Below are positions 47,201 to 58,831 of a DNA stretch of 64,000 nt, one piece after another. The notes beneath the pieces are model-generated. The model was given only the letters and a program-made list of their open reading frames with translations, did no database searches and was not told the origin of the DNA. The translations under genes and the position numbers were made by a program. Origin of the DNA: Rallus limicola (taxonomy: Eukaryota > Chordata > Aves > Gruiformes > Rallidae); contig JAKCOZ010000001.1 in the NCBI GenBank assembly GCA_022605955.1, positions 72,794,520-72,858,519 on the forward strand. Reading direction: 5' to 3'. The first letter of the stretch is position 1; every line of letters starts with the position of its first letter.

Positions 47201-50200
47201 TTCAAGTGGTTAATGTGCAGGTGTTAAAAATTTCCTTAAACACAGTTATCCCTTAGGCAGGCAGCAAATCAAGAATTCAAGTGGGGTGTAAACTGTGCCA
47301 CTGAGTGAGGGAGAGCACTGACCACTTCTGTAGAGCCTGCTATGAAGAGAGGGCTCTCCTGTTAGGGAGACAATTTTAATTGATCCTTTTCTTCTAGCAG
47401 AGCTTCTGTGTCACTGGCAGAGCTGGAAGCACTGCTTACAATACTTGTACCCAGCCTTCACCTCAGAGATGACACCACTAAAAACATTTGTCCTCTAACA
47501 ATCAGAGTTTCTCAGGATAAGGTGTGAAGACCATTTCCATGACCCTGGAGCCATTACTTAGTGAAATTACTTACCGAGGCTTCCCTGCACATGCTTTACA
47601 GAGTAGCAGCTTTGCATTGGAAAGCAGAAGAGCACACCCCTCAGCCAGGAGACCAGCTTGCTTTTGGCTGCTGAGATTTTTCACAGGCTGTTATGCACCA
47701 GCAAACGGGGCCTGTAAACTGATCCTGGATTCTCATTCCAGCACTGACCTTGGTTCTTAAAATGGCTCAGACAAACTAGGCACATAATTATTCCTCTGGG
47801 TAACTGCCTCTTTAGTAAGGCATTGGTAAGAGTCCTCCTGATCGGGTTTGTGGGATTTAGTCCAAAGAATTCATCCTTTTCCTTGGGAAAACTGTCAGTG
47901 AGGTAGTATGGCCGACGTGGTATTGTGGTTCCCCATGCTGCATTTAGAGCTGTCCCAGACAGACAATGACATTTTCTACTTAAGAAATGGCTGTGGCTGG
48001 AGATACAAGCACCCATGTGAAGCTCCTCTTCCATCACCTCTATGACACCAGGAGATCACTCATCCTTGTGCAGGGTATGGCATGCAGAGGATGAACAGGG
48101 CCCCAACAAGCAGGGGGTGAATAGAGCCCTTCCCTTGCAGGCTGCCTGCAAACATCACCCACCCTCAGGTGGGTTGGGGTATGTGGGATATTGACTCTCC
48201 TGATCCTTCCTAGTGCAGGCAAATGGTCAAAAACTGATGTGGCCACCACACTCCGCTGATACACAAGGGCTTCTTGGTGAGTTTTTTTCTCTTCTGGCTG
48301 TCTGCCCTCCCTCAAAGGGCTGTGTCGACCTGCCATGGTCTTGCTCTTTGATCATGTCAGATACTGTCAGCTCTCAGGTCAGCACTTTTGGCACTTTTCT
48401 GTTAGCAGGCACAAAAGGAAAATGATAGAGATGATGTGTGAAATGAACACAGTCTCATTGCTTTCATGTATGGAGGAGGTGACCTCTAAAAGCAATTGGC
48501 TCAATACATCAAAATCAGTCAACCCTTTTTAAGACCTTTAAAAATATTTAATTCTTTATTTTAGGGGGAGTAAGGTGCTCAAGTTTTTAAATTCTCAGTT
48601 GGTTCTCAAAAATGGGTTAGAGTGATACACTTGTTGATTGGAGATAGACCATCTAAAAGATTTTTATTGTTTTTTTAAAATGTCACTCCCAAGTCATCCT
48701 GTCACTATAGTTATAAAAAGCAAAAATCTCTGCAAGCTTCCCTACTTAATCTACAGACTCATATTTTGTACACAGGCCTCTGCTTACTAGATTTCTCATT
48801 TAATTGTAATATATTAGTTTAATCTGCTTTTCAGTATTACCTGATAATACATAGAGGCAGGATTTACAACCTCAACTTCTATCATTTGAGCACTCAGAAA
48901 TCCTCAGAGAGGACAGAAATCTACCTCTTCTGCTATTTACAGCTACAGCAAAGAAACCCAAGAGCTATAAAATTACCTGCTGACAGTCCAATTTCTTCGC
49001 AGATTTCTGAGTCAGAAAAATTTAATACTTTACCAAATCAAAAATTACCCCTGTGCAGGAAGTACAGAGGCAGGCAGAAAGGCTGGGGCTGGCCCGGCCC
49101 TCCTTGCCCACACAGGTGTTCAGGATGAGAGCAGAGGTTTCCGGCACTGGTGGTGGGAGAGGGGGAGATCCCACCTCCCCGCAGACCAAATTCTGGGGTT
49201 TGAAAAATGTCACTCGACATGGCTATGGTAACTATTTCATTGTGAATTGCTGTAAGGATCAAAGAGGGAATCCAGACTCCATCTGCCCCAGCGAAACATT
49301 GCCAGTGAAGGCTTACTGGTGAAAAATCCTCTATGCCAACATCCATGTGTCAGATGACAATTAGAGGGCTATCTTACACCAGACCTCTTTCCAAACAACA
49401 CACAATGAACCAGGATTGATTCAAGCACCTATTTAGGGAGACTGTCTTGGTATATGAGGTTAAATGCATGTGTCAGCTTATTCTGGAGAGGAAACCAACA
49501 AAAATTCCCCTCCATCTTAGAACTTGAATCGTTTAAAAATGGAAGAGGAATGAGGCAGGTGTGTGTCATGTAACAGGGTGAAGGAAGAAAAGACATGAAA
49601 GGCAAGACTCCAGGAACCTGTAAAAATCTCTTTGGCTGAAAGCTGTGTCTCAGCTACAGAACAGAGCATGCAAAGGCATGGTGTCTAGCCTACAATATGT
49701 ATCGCTGTTAGAAACTAAGAACCAGGTGCTTCTCTCATCTTACCAGCAATGCCTTGAAACAAATAATGGTTTTTCCTTTCTCAGTTGTTCCTACAGAGTC
49801 AAAGTACCCTGAAGACCCCAAACTACAGCATACATAGGATCCCACCAGACCACCAGCATTTCTGGAAGTGGCACTGTCTCCTACAGAGGTGCTAATATGT
49901 ATAAAGGCATGTTTTTTCTGAGCAGGAGGGGCCTGAAGGAGAAGAAATCAAAAGCACCTTGCTTTGGAGCCAGATAGCTGTCTCCACTGGCAGGGGCTTT
50001 ATCACACACAGCCTCAGCAAGCTGCAGTTTTGGGGGTGGTTTTGGGCTGCCCTCCACAGTTGGGTGGTTGCTCTGTGTTTCCTAAAATGGCCCAACTTGC
50101 TGCAAGTTGTGAGCAATACAGTGGTTGGCACCATCACCTTGCCTTGACTGAACTGAATACCCCAGGGTTGAGGATTTAGCGGGGAATGACACCAGGTATG

Positions 50201-50940
50201 GATGACTCTTCTTTGCCTGGATGTGATGCTTACCACATATGCACAACACAAGGATGGCACTGAACATTTTAATGTTTGCAGAAAGCCCATGGATCCTTAG
50301 CTGCCACTTCCTTCATGAGGCAGCTCCAGAGACAATTTCACACATTCAGAGCCACTTTTTAGAGGGGAGAGTAGAGTAAGTGCTGCAGTAGAATAAATGC
50401 TGTGTGGATTCTGTTACACTGCTCCTAAAAGAGAGATAAGGTTTCAGTCTCAGCAGAATAACCTTGCAATGGTCTAGGGTAACCGCAAGCAATTTGGACC
50501 TGGGAGTTGCTTTGATTTCACTAGGCTGAACTGAGGTTGCACCTCTTTTGCTACTGCATCCCCCACTTCTACCAGCTCAACATAACCAAGGAAGAAAACA
50601 CAAAGGCTTAATTGCCCCTGCCACTCACATGCCTGCACTTAAGGACTCTTTTCAGAGCAGAGGCAGGTTTCTCTGATTCACTTCTTTCTGCTCATGCCAC
50701 AGTCCCACATGTGGGGCTTCCCTGCCAGAAGAGGCCGGTGTGGGCAAATTCTCTCCAGAAAGCTGCGTTCTTGCTGGCGGAGATCACGCTGCATGGGAGC
50801 AGGGCTCTGGCAAGGCTACGGGTGGCTGGCACGCAACAAGAGACACAACAGGGCTCACCAGCTTTGAACGGTGTCCAGGCAGTTTTCACCCAGTTAATGC
50901 CTGTCCTCTAAACAACAAAAGAAGAAAGTAATATATTAAT

Positions 50941-50960
50941 TATATATATATATATATATA
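50941..50960. repeat. TA dinucleotide microsatellite
   Basis: Ten TA units in AT-rich context, followed by CATTACC. Confidence 0.9.
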
Positions 50961-53821
50961 CATTACCTGGATGAGAAGAACTGCTGAGCTTGGATTCAGA
51001 CCAATAAAACTCATCCCATCTGCAACATTGGAGGGCAGTGTTTCCTTGGGAGCGTCGAAGTGAGGAGAGAGGCTGCAGGGGGGAAATCAAACTGCAGATA
51101 ACCCAGAGGTGAGTAGATGTGGAGATATTTTATTTTTATGCTAAGAAACATTTGACTTTATTAAAGGTGGCAGCTACTTTAGGAACTGGAAGAAGGCAAA
51201 TTGCAGTTCTGGTCACAGAATAAATCATTCCAGTACTACCCACAGCTGAATAGTCATGACATGCTGCAAATGGATGTTACGATCAGGAGAACAGGCTTAA
51301 TGTATATTGGGATACATAAAACATAAATATGAATGACCCAAAAAGAATCCAAAGGCAAGTAGAATAAAACTGAAAACATAATTAATGTTGAAAAGCCTTA
51401 AATAAGGGAAAATTAGATAAAAATCAGCAACGGTAAAAAGAAAGCAATTCTACAAGTGAAGTGGGAGCCACAATTGCAGCAGCTGCACTGGGGCAGGTAT
51501 GTAATCAGAAATACCCACGGATCTGCAAACTAGACTTGATGGAAGCACTGCAGAAGGCAACCCACTGGCGTCAGAAACCACAGGATCTACCATTCCTAGT
51601 GCAAACCCAGATTGTGTCGATGCATCCATGACCTTCTGCGTGTGTCTGTGCCCCCCTGGACCTTCACAAAGCCAGCTGTGCGTAGACATCGCGACGGGCT
51701 GCCGCAGCAGCCTGCAAAACAGTTCTAACCAAAAGCTATTGCTACCAGATGGGGTTTCTGGAGAGCTGCTACGAACTGAACTGGAGGCTCCAGCATGGTT
51801 CCCAGCAAGCAGCTGTCCTCCCTGTTATACATCATGGGAGAGGCTGCCAGCAGCACGAGTTCCCACTCTCGACGGCAAAGCCAAGGACTGGCTGCAGTCC
51901 TGCCAAGACAGTCAGGTTGTCACAGCAGCGTACAGCCTCAGCGTTTCTGCTGCTGCCTTTGGACCAGCACTTCAGGGCTGCTGTTCTGGCATCTTTACAG
52001 AAGAGAGGGGAAAAAACTGTTTTAAAATATAAGTTACAACTGAATTGGGAAAAGAAAAAAAAAAAAAGAGGAAAAGAATAACCCAAAATGAAAGAGACAG
52101 TACCTACATAACAAATAAACTGCAAAGTGTCAGTAAACTAAAGATAGATAAAGACAGGTCATCCTGGCTCCACAGGACCATGACTTTAAGAGAGAAAAAA
52201 GGAGTGCTGGGAGTTTTCAGCTCCTCCTTCACTTCCTTCAAAGTTAGTTAAAATCAAGCAAAATAAAAATCACTTCCACTAATTTTCCTCTGAGCTCCTC
52301 ATGGGAACAGATCACTGCTGCACATTTTACATCGCTCTGCAAAAAAATATTTCAGAGGCACTGAAATTTATGTGTTATTTTCAACAGTATGACATTTCCA
52401 AGCCAGTCACTAGGAAACAATCTCCCTTTCCCTTGCAGCTGGATCTGGTCCCTTTGAGCCCCAGCCCCAAGCTTCAAACCCTGACTGAAGCTCAGAGCCT
52501 GATCTGAGAGCCCAGCTAGCCACAGGGGAAAGTGGGAAAACAAGAAGGGTGGATCCCTGCATTACTGCTTTTCCCAAGCTAGGATACCTTTGAATTTTTG
52601 GCCCAAAGCCTTACCCTCCTGAGATTTCCAACCTGCTTTTTATGGGGAAAAAAATTAAATAATGCTACTAATTAGCCAAAAATCACACACCTTACTCCAA
52701 ATTAAGAAAGCACACTCATCCATTGCTCTTACTTTATCATTTTCATTAACCTTAACCTAGTCCACATCTGCCCCAGACAAAACAAGACTTACTGGTGGTG
52801 GTTCTTCTTTCAGACTTTTACCCATGTCCTTTTTCAGAGCATCTCTATCTGTTATTCCCATGCCTGTGAATACATGGACTGTAGGAGCTGCTTCCTGGCT
52901 GCTATGGTGAGTGTGAACAGCATGACTGCTCCAGGAAAACCCACGATATCACCACTGCATCAAAATAGACTGTTTGTAGTAACAACTGCACGCTGCAAGA
53001 GGTTACCTTCATCTATCAGGATACGTTAGAGGAATGTCTATGCCATGCTTGCATGTCTAATTGCGAGGTCATCTTAATTGCTGCAGAAAGAGCTTCTCCC
53101 CTGTGACAGTTCCCTTTTTTAATGGCTTGTTTACACGCCGGAGCCAGTGACTAATGTGCATTTTGCAAATCACTTTATGTCCTATGCTCTGCCCTGGAAC
53201 CTCCTCAGCAGGATGGCACAGGGAATTTAAAAGCTGCTGACACAGGTAATGCAGGGGGACATGGATAGCTCTGCACTGACTGGGTTCAAACTGGGTGAAC
53301 AGGGCGCTGTGCTTCATGTCCTGTCTCATTCCCCACACACCCGTCTGAGGGAGAAGGGCAGGAAGCGCTCCCAGACCGCGCTGGTGCATCTCGCCGCCTT
53401 GTCCCTGACTCTCCCAGCGCTACCAAAGGGCTGATGTCCATGGGCAGGCAAAAGGCCTGCGCCTGCCCCAGCACACCCACTTCTCAGAAAGGCACCTGCC
53501 TGCACCTTGTCAGCTCTCATACTGCTGTTGGGATACCTGCCTTTACATACCATAGACTGCGCCAGCAATGGGGTTTTAATTTGAGGTGGGAGGTATAATA
53601 ATCTAGCCGGCACAGTACGTATAGCTGCACAGCCTGATCTGCTCTCACACCCCCAACACGACCTCACTGTGCCCTAGGTCCATAAATAGAAAGCCCATGA
53701 GTGGTGGGAACCCCGTGCCTCGGAGCCTGGGCTTCAGCCTGTGCAAACGCTGAGTCAGCCTGCATGGCTGATGTGTTGGCACTCCACATCATATCATGGG
53801 GATGTCAAAAGTCAGGGCTGG

Positions 53822-54414
53822 TGTCATGGTTTTGCCCCAGATGAGAGCCAAGCACCATGCAGCTGCTTTCTCTGAGAGGCTGTGTTTGGGGAATTCGGGG
53901 AAGGGATAGAAAGGGTGGGGAGGAAAAAGAAACAAAAAGACCCTGAACATCACAGGCTGGGATAAGGACAGTTTACTGGCACAGCAGAGAGAGATATAGC
54001 AATAACAGGACTTTATAGCAAAATATACAAAACTGGTGACACACAATGCAGTTTCTCACCAAACTGCACAACTCAGGCTGTACAGCTCAGAGCCATCCCG
54101 AAACCAGACTGTCCCCAAAGCCACACATCCTGGAGCCATGCACCTCCCCCCACCAGCCCCCTCCTTTATGCTGAGCATGACACAAATACCCTCTGGCCAG
54201 TTTGGGTCACCTATGCCAGCTGTGTCCCCTCCCAGCTTCCCAGGCACCCCCCGCCTTCTTCTTGGCAGAGCAATATGAACAACTGACAAGTCCCTGACTG
54301 CTTGGCAACAACTGAAACATCCCTGTGTTATCAGCACTGCTCCCATCCCAACTCCCAGACATGGCATTCCACCGGCTGCTAGAAGGAAAATTTATTCTAG
54401 ATGAAACCAGGACA
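53822..54414 (-). mobile_element. Solo LTR, avian ERVL-like type (copy 2, inverted)
   Basis: Read on the minus strand it starts TGTCCTGGTTTCATC (54414 downwards) and ends AAACCATGACA at 53822, again TG...CA, over 593 bp. It is the same LTR type as 41304-41838 but in the opposite orientation and visibly diverged from it. The promoter TATA position survives as GCATAAAGG near 54170-54162, and the polyadenylation signal is changed to AGTAAA near 53974. Flanking 5-mers GCTGG and CTTGG match at only three positions, so a duplicated target site is not established. No retroviral genes are attached. Confidence 0.87.
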
Positions 54415-56752
54415 CTTGGAAACTAAACAGGAAAACCCCAACCAAGCTACAGATAATCCTCCCACACAGACCCCAAACTGCTTCACCTCATTTTATAAAC
54501 AAGGGTCCCAAATTATATTTAATTTGGGAATAATATAATAACTTTACAAACCCAGTTCCCAAATCCAGATCCAGAAGAGTATGAGAGCTTTGCAGATGCT
54601 TTTGGTTTACATTTGTCTACTGTAACTCCTCACAACTATTTTCTTCACATTTGCAAAGCAGAAGCTAAAGGTGCTATCAATTTCCAAAATCTTTCAGCAG
54701 AAGGACCCAGAGAGTACTGCTATACCAATAAATCATGCCAAGTGACTTCCCTGGGACCTGTGCCAGTCTTGTCCGCATCGATAATTAAGAAACTCCAGTC
54801 CAAAACAAGAGACTGGCATACCAAGTGCTTTTGGGAATAGTCCCTGGATTGTTCTAATTCCTAAACTGTGCCTGGCAAATATTTGGGAGAGCCCCCCAGC
54901 TGGCAGAGGCAGGGGATCATGCTGACAACTTACTAGTAAAAATTATTGTGTTCCTGTGACTGGGAGCCAGCCCAGGCACCACAGACTGTACTAGCAGAGA
55001 TGCAGCCATAAAGTCCCCAGCAATGACAAATAGCTGACCATAACTCATCCTCATTTCTCCAGCATGGTAATTCACTGAGGACAACCCAAACCACCAGGAG
55101 CCACTCTATTACACTACATTTAGACCCATCTCCCCCTGCTGAAATGAATGCTGGAACTCTGGTATCTGCTGCTGTAATCAAGGCATTATTCAGCCACCAA
55201 ATAACCTCACATGTTTAGACAGACAGATTTTTGCATGGCCCTCTGCTATACAAGCTCCCCCCTGCCCTGTATTCAGGTGTCATCCAGCATGCATAGCTGT
55301 GGATAACACTCATGTTACCCAGTGAGGTGGGATTTGCCCTCCCAAACCCCCGTGCTTCCTGAGACACCTAGGTCTTGTGGAAGGACAGGAGAGCTCCATA
55401 AGGGGTATTTGCTTCTTTCAGGAAAACAAGCTGAAAAGGCATCCCCTCAGCTGCCTCTAGTTTCAGTGATTTTGGAAGGACCAGTTTTTTACAAGTTTGC
55501 ATGGAAGAGCCTGTCCAAGAGCTCAGCACTGTTCCTAGAGTAAAACAGACAGCTGCTGAAAACCAGGTCCCAGCAATGCCCCAGGCTGAAGTTGGAAACT
55601 GCCCAGAATTTAGCTAAACCACAACTGGATTTTTTTGCTGTCATAACAACAGCAACAATAGCACCCCAAAAACCAACCAAACAAAAAGTTAGGTATTTAG
55701 CACTCAGATTTTCACACCTGAAAAAAAGACATGTTGAGAGAGTACCAGCAAGTCTCAGCTCTGCCAAAGATTTCTATTTCATATGTGCTTCTACAAAACT
55801 GCTCAGGCAGCACTTAAGTACAGTTTAATCTTCCTCTGGAACCTGGTCTTTGAGTGGGTAAACGTATACTAACCTTTTACAAACAACAACCTGAGCCTGG
55901 CAGCAGTATTAAAGGCTTACAGGGATGTTAATAATTCCCGGCAGTTTTAACAGAAATGTAAATCACTAGCAAGATTTTTCAATATATAATTCTGGGTGGT
56001 TTCATTTCTGCTCTTTTCAAATCAAACTGGAGTAGAGTTCCTAATTCTTTTGCCTTCAGATTTTTGGTGAACTGAGCATGAACTCAGCTTACATTTTTAT
56101 TAATCCTGCGTAATTTTTCCAGAAATCCCGCTACTCTTCTTTTTAAATCCAAACCATCTGTCCACAAGTTTCTTTAACACAGAAGTGAACTTTTCCCTTA
56201 ACATTTATATGGTTCAAAAGCATCCTGAAATCAGAAATCTCTGGTTCATATTCTGCTTCATTAATTGCATGGCAAAAGGCTTATGAACAATTGGAAATGG
56301 GTAAAAATATGAGCACTTTCCTTCTGATTGCATTATATCTCGAGACAGACATCACTAATCATTTTTCTTAATGAGAAGCAGAAGGGAAGAAGAAAACATT
56401 GCTCTGGCAAGTTATGAAACAGTAAACACTGTGCTCCCTAAGCAAGCTGCAAAACCATCTATTTCTCCATGTGAAGATGTTACCCAGCTTTTCCTCCAGA
56501 AGTTTTGTTTGCTGAAACTTTTAGCTTTATCTGGCCTCAAACTCAGTGTTTCCAAGACAGAGATACATCTGGGTGTGTACACAAAAGGCATCTTGGGGAC
56601 AGGAGCTGAGCGAAAGCTTTGAAAACCCAGTCCTTTCAACACAGAAGGGAGACTGAGGCAGAATGTAGTTGGTCCTGCATTAGTCCCTTAGTAAGGCTAA
56701 ATGCACATGTACATCCACATATAAATGGCAAGACAATTTGATGAGATAAAAA

Positions 56753-56778
56753 GAAAACAAACAAACAAACAAAAAAAC
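56753..56778. repeat. CAAA-type simple repeat
   Basis: Imperfect ACAA/CAAA units with an A7 run. The open frames over it on the minus strand are rich in Phe-Val-Cys-Leu and are artefacts. Confidence 0.75.
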
Positions 56779-57525
56779 CAACCCCAAACAATGCAACCCT
56801 AAGAAAAGGATCAAAAGAAATGCAAACAAAACACAGAATAAAAGCGACCAAGATCTAAAGGTCTCGCCTGAATTGTTTCCGTACTCCTGATGCAGTGTCA
56901 AGACACTCCACACTCCCTCTGTGTGGAGTGGAACAGTGAAGGGGACCTGCCCAAGTAATTGCCATCAGTTGCTGGTTACTCAATATTTTAACAGATGAAA
57001 TAGAAATTATTATTGGGTTTGAACTTGAACTAAGGAAAGAGTACGTTAGGCCAGAAAATCAGCTTGTTGAGAGAAAAAAATAAAGGATATCAAAGTCATC
57101 AGCTTTAGTTACTGTTCTTGCAGAACCCCTCTTTATTTACACCCCCTCTGTCAATGCTCTGCAGTGCAGCTACCTTCCCACACTTTGCCTGATAATCAAA
57201 TCTATTCCACTACCAATTTTATTCTGGAGATGACTGTTTATTTCGCACCCTCCATAAACTTCATCTTCATTAGCCTCCAGACATTGCCCTGCTGGGTCCA
57301 GAGACTGTGAATTACTTCTGCTTCTTGGAGTCGACAGCGTGATAGGATGAAGCCCTTTTACCTGAGGGCTTCACAGCTCACTTAGCTGGATGGAGATCAA
57401 AATTATGAGGCTTTGCTTGAGGTACACAAGAGAAAAGGGAGAAATCTGCTCTATTTCTTTTCAGGTGCCCAGTCCGTATCCCTCCCCACTGAAGTTTTCC
57501 AAGTGTATTATGACATATATGATTC

Positions 57526-57527
<2 letters not shown>

Positions 57528-57556
<29 letters not shown>
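57528..57556. repeat. CA dinucleotide microsatellite
   Basis: About fourteen uninterrupted CA units. The Thr-His repeats in overlapping open frames come from this microsatellite. Confidence 0.95.
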
Positions 57557-57558
<2 letters not shown>

Positions 57559-58079
57559 ACACTCCTGTGGCCAGGAAATCCCTTCTCTCACAGAATTCTC
57601 CCTTTTCTTGACCCTTTCTAGCCCTTATGGACCTGTAGTCTCTTCACTGAAGAAGTAGCAGTAGTGTCAGTGAGAGCTGATTAGAACCTCCAATAGCAGA
57701 CAAGAGAGCAATAGAAATTCTTTGAAGGCTACTAGTGTTATAAAAACATTACTGGTTCAACAAGGACTCAAAAACAGACACTGAGACCGCTGGGTCTTAT
57801 CCAAGGTTGCTTTCCAAACTATCCTTGTGTATACAGCATCCACTTGAAATGCTGGCCTTGAAATGAAGAGAACAGCAAAGAAAGCAAGCTTGGGGAAGGG
57901 CACCCCTCTAATTCCCATGCATACCACCTGCTGCTAAAGCAATTCCAATTGATGCTTCCAGGCTTCATACAGCACACCTTGTGCTCTGCATAGCCTGGTG
58001 CAATCACACTTGGCACAGCCCCACTGTCCCATCATGTCCTCGACCTTCCATTTCTCCCTGAGGATGTGGCAAAGCATTT

Positions 58080-58571
58080 CACAGGTTCACAGAACTGTAG
58101 GGGTTGGAAAGGACCTCCAGAGATCATCAAGCCCAATCTCCCTGACAAAGCAGCTCCCTAGCTCATATTGCACAGGGAGGCGTCCAGACGGGTCTTGAAT
58201 ATCTCCAGAGAAGGAGACTCCACAGCCTCCCTGGGCAGCCTGTCCCAGGGCTCTGTCACCCTCACTGTGTAAAAGTTCTTCCGCATGTTGGTGCAGAACT
58301 TCCTGTGCTCCAACTTGCAGCCATTGCCCCTTGTCCTGTCCCCACAGACCACTGAAAAGAGGCTGGCTATTTCCCTGTGTCCCACACTTAAGATATTTAT
58401 AAACATTATTCAGATCCCCCCTCAGTCTTCTCAGTCCCAGCTCACTCAGCCTTTCTTTGTACAGGAGATGCTCCAGGCCCTTAATCACCTTCGTAGCCCT
58501 CTGATGGACTCTTTCCAGGAGATCCCTGGCTTTTTTATACTGAGGAGCCCAGAGGTTGCACAGCGACATGG
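58080..58571 (-). mobile_element. CR1 LINE 3' fragment
   Basis: A minus-strand CR1 whose inverted 3' end begins CACAGGTTCACAGAACTG, then GGGGTTGGAAAGGACCT (3' UTR) and the inverted ORF2 C-terminus. Translated on the minus strand, [27 protein letters not shown] and [29 protein letters not shown] are readable in the frame at 58406-58158. A neighbouring frame (58569-58087) contains NLWAPQYKKARDLLERVHQRATKVIKGLEH. About 20 bp near 58430 are missing relative to the copy at 29905-30915. It is 5' truncated at about 58571. The octamer tail has decayed to a single imperfect unit. Confidence 0.94.
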
Positions 58572-58741
58572 TGAGCGGATCTTGGCACTGGGATATAACC
58601 TCGCATTTCTCTGTAGGGTTTACAGCAATCTTCCCTCTTCCCCCACCCCAGAGAAGAAAAACTCATAAAAGGGAATTTTAAATGCACTCCCTGTACTGGG
58701 TTACTGCCGTGCCTTGTTCTGCAGCACAGAAGGACACGTCA

Positions 58742-58831
58742 ATGCAACCTGTCCTAGGCAACGTGCTTTGGCGGGGGGCAGTTGGGTCCCTTCCAGACCC
58801 TACAATTCTGTTAATCTGTGAATCTGTAAAA
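58742..58831 (+). mobile_element. Very short CR1 LINE 3' UTR fragment
   Basis: CCTAGGCAACGTGCTTTGGC, then GGGTCCCTTCCAGACCCTAC and ATTCTGTTAATCTGTGAATCTG, resembling the last 90 bp or so of a CR1 3' UTR with its octamer tail on the plus strand, with about 25 bp missing in the middle. It lies 170 bp from the minus-strand CR1 just before it. Confidence 0.7.

Larger units (their letters stand above)
41839..53821. other. Twelve kilobases of unique non-coding sequence
   Basis: AT-rich between two LTRs of the same type. It holds a pyrimidine tract (42177-42201), T14 at 44244-44257, an A-rich run near 45948, and TA10 at 50941-50960. Two more GC-rich intervals, 51620-52020 and 53280-53760, have open frames in several overlapping frames with no known domain. 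A perfect Maf/AP-1-type palindrome, GCTGAGTCAGC, is at 53749-53759. No exon or RNA gene is recognised. Confidence 0.5.
54415..58079. other. Unique non-coding sequence
   Basis: AT-rich, no exon recognised. It contains a run of CAAA units at 56753-56778, a perfect 9-bp-stem inverted repeat at 56904-56930 and a CA microsatellite at 57528-57556. Confidence 0.5.

Noticed and set aside
47681..48336. Two consecutive minus-strand open frames (118 and 98 codons)
   Set aside because: I see no known protein, splice-site arrangement or codon pattern that favours them over chance.
51628..52125. Three plus-strand frames and one minus-strand frame open over the same 400-500 bp
   Set aside because: Simultaneous openness in several frames points to local base composition (fewer stop codons in GC-richer DNA) rather than one protein. 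No motif is recognised.
53326..53667. Cys- and Arg-rich minus-strand frame of 113 codons in a GC-richer interval
   Set aside because: No conserved domain is recognisable and an alternative frame of similar length overlaps it. It was left as possible regulatory sequence only.
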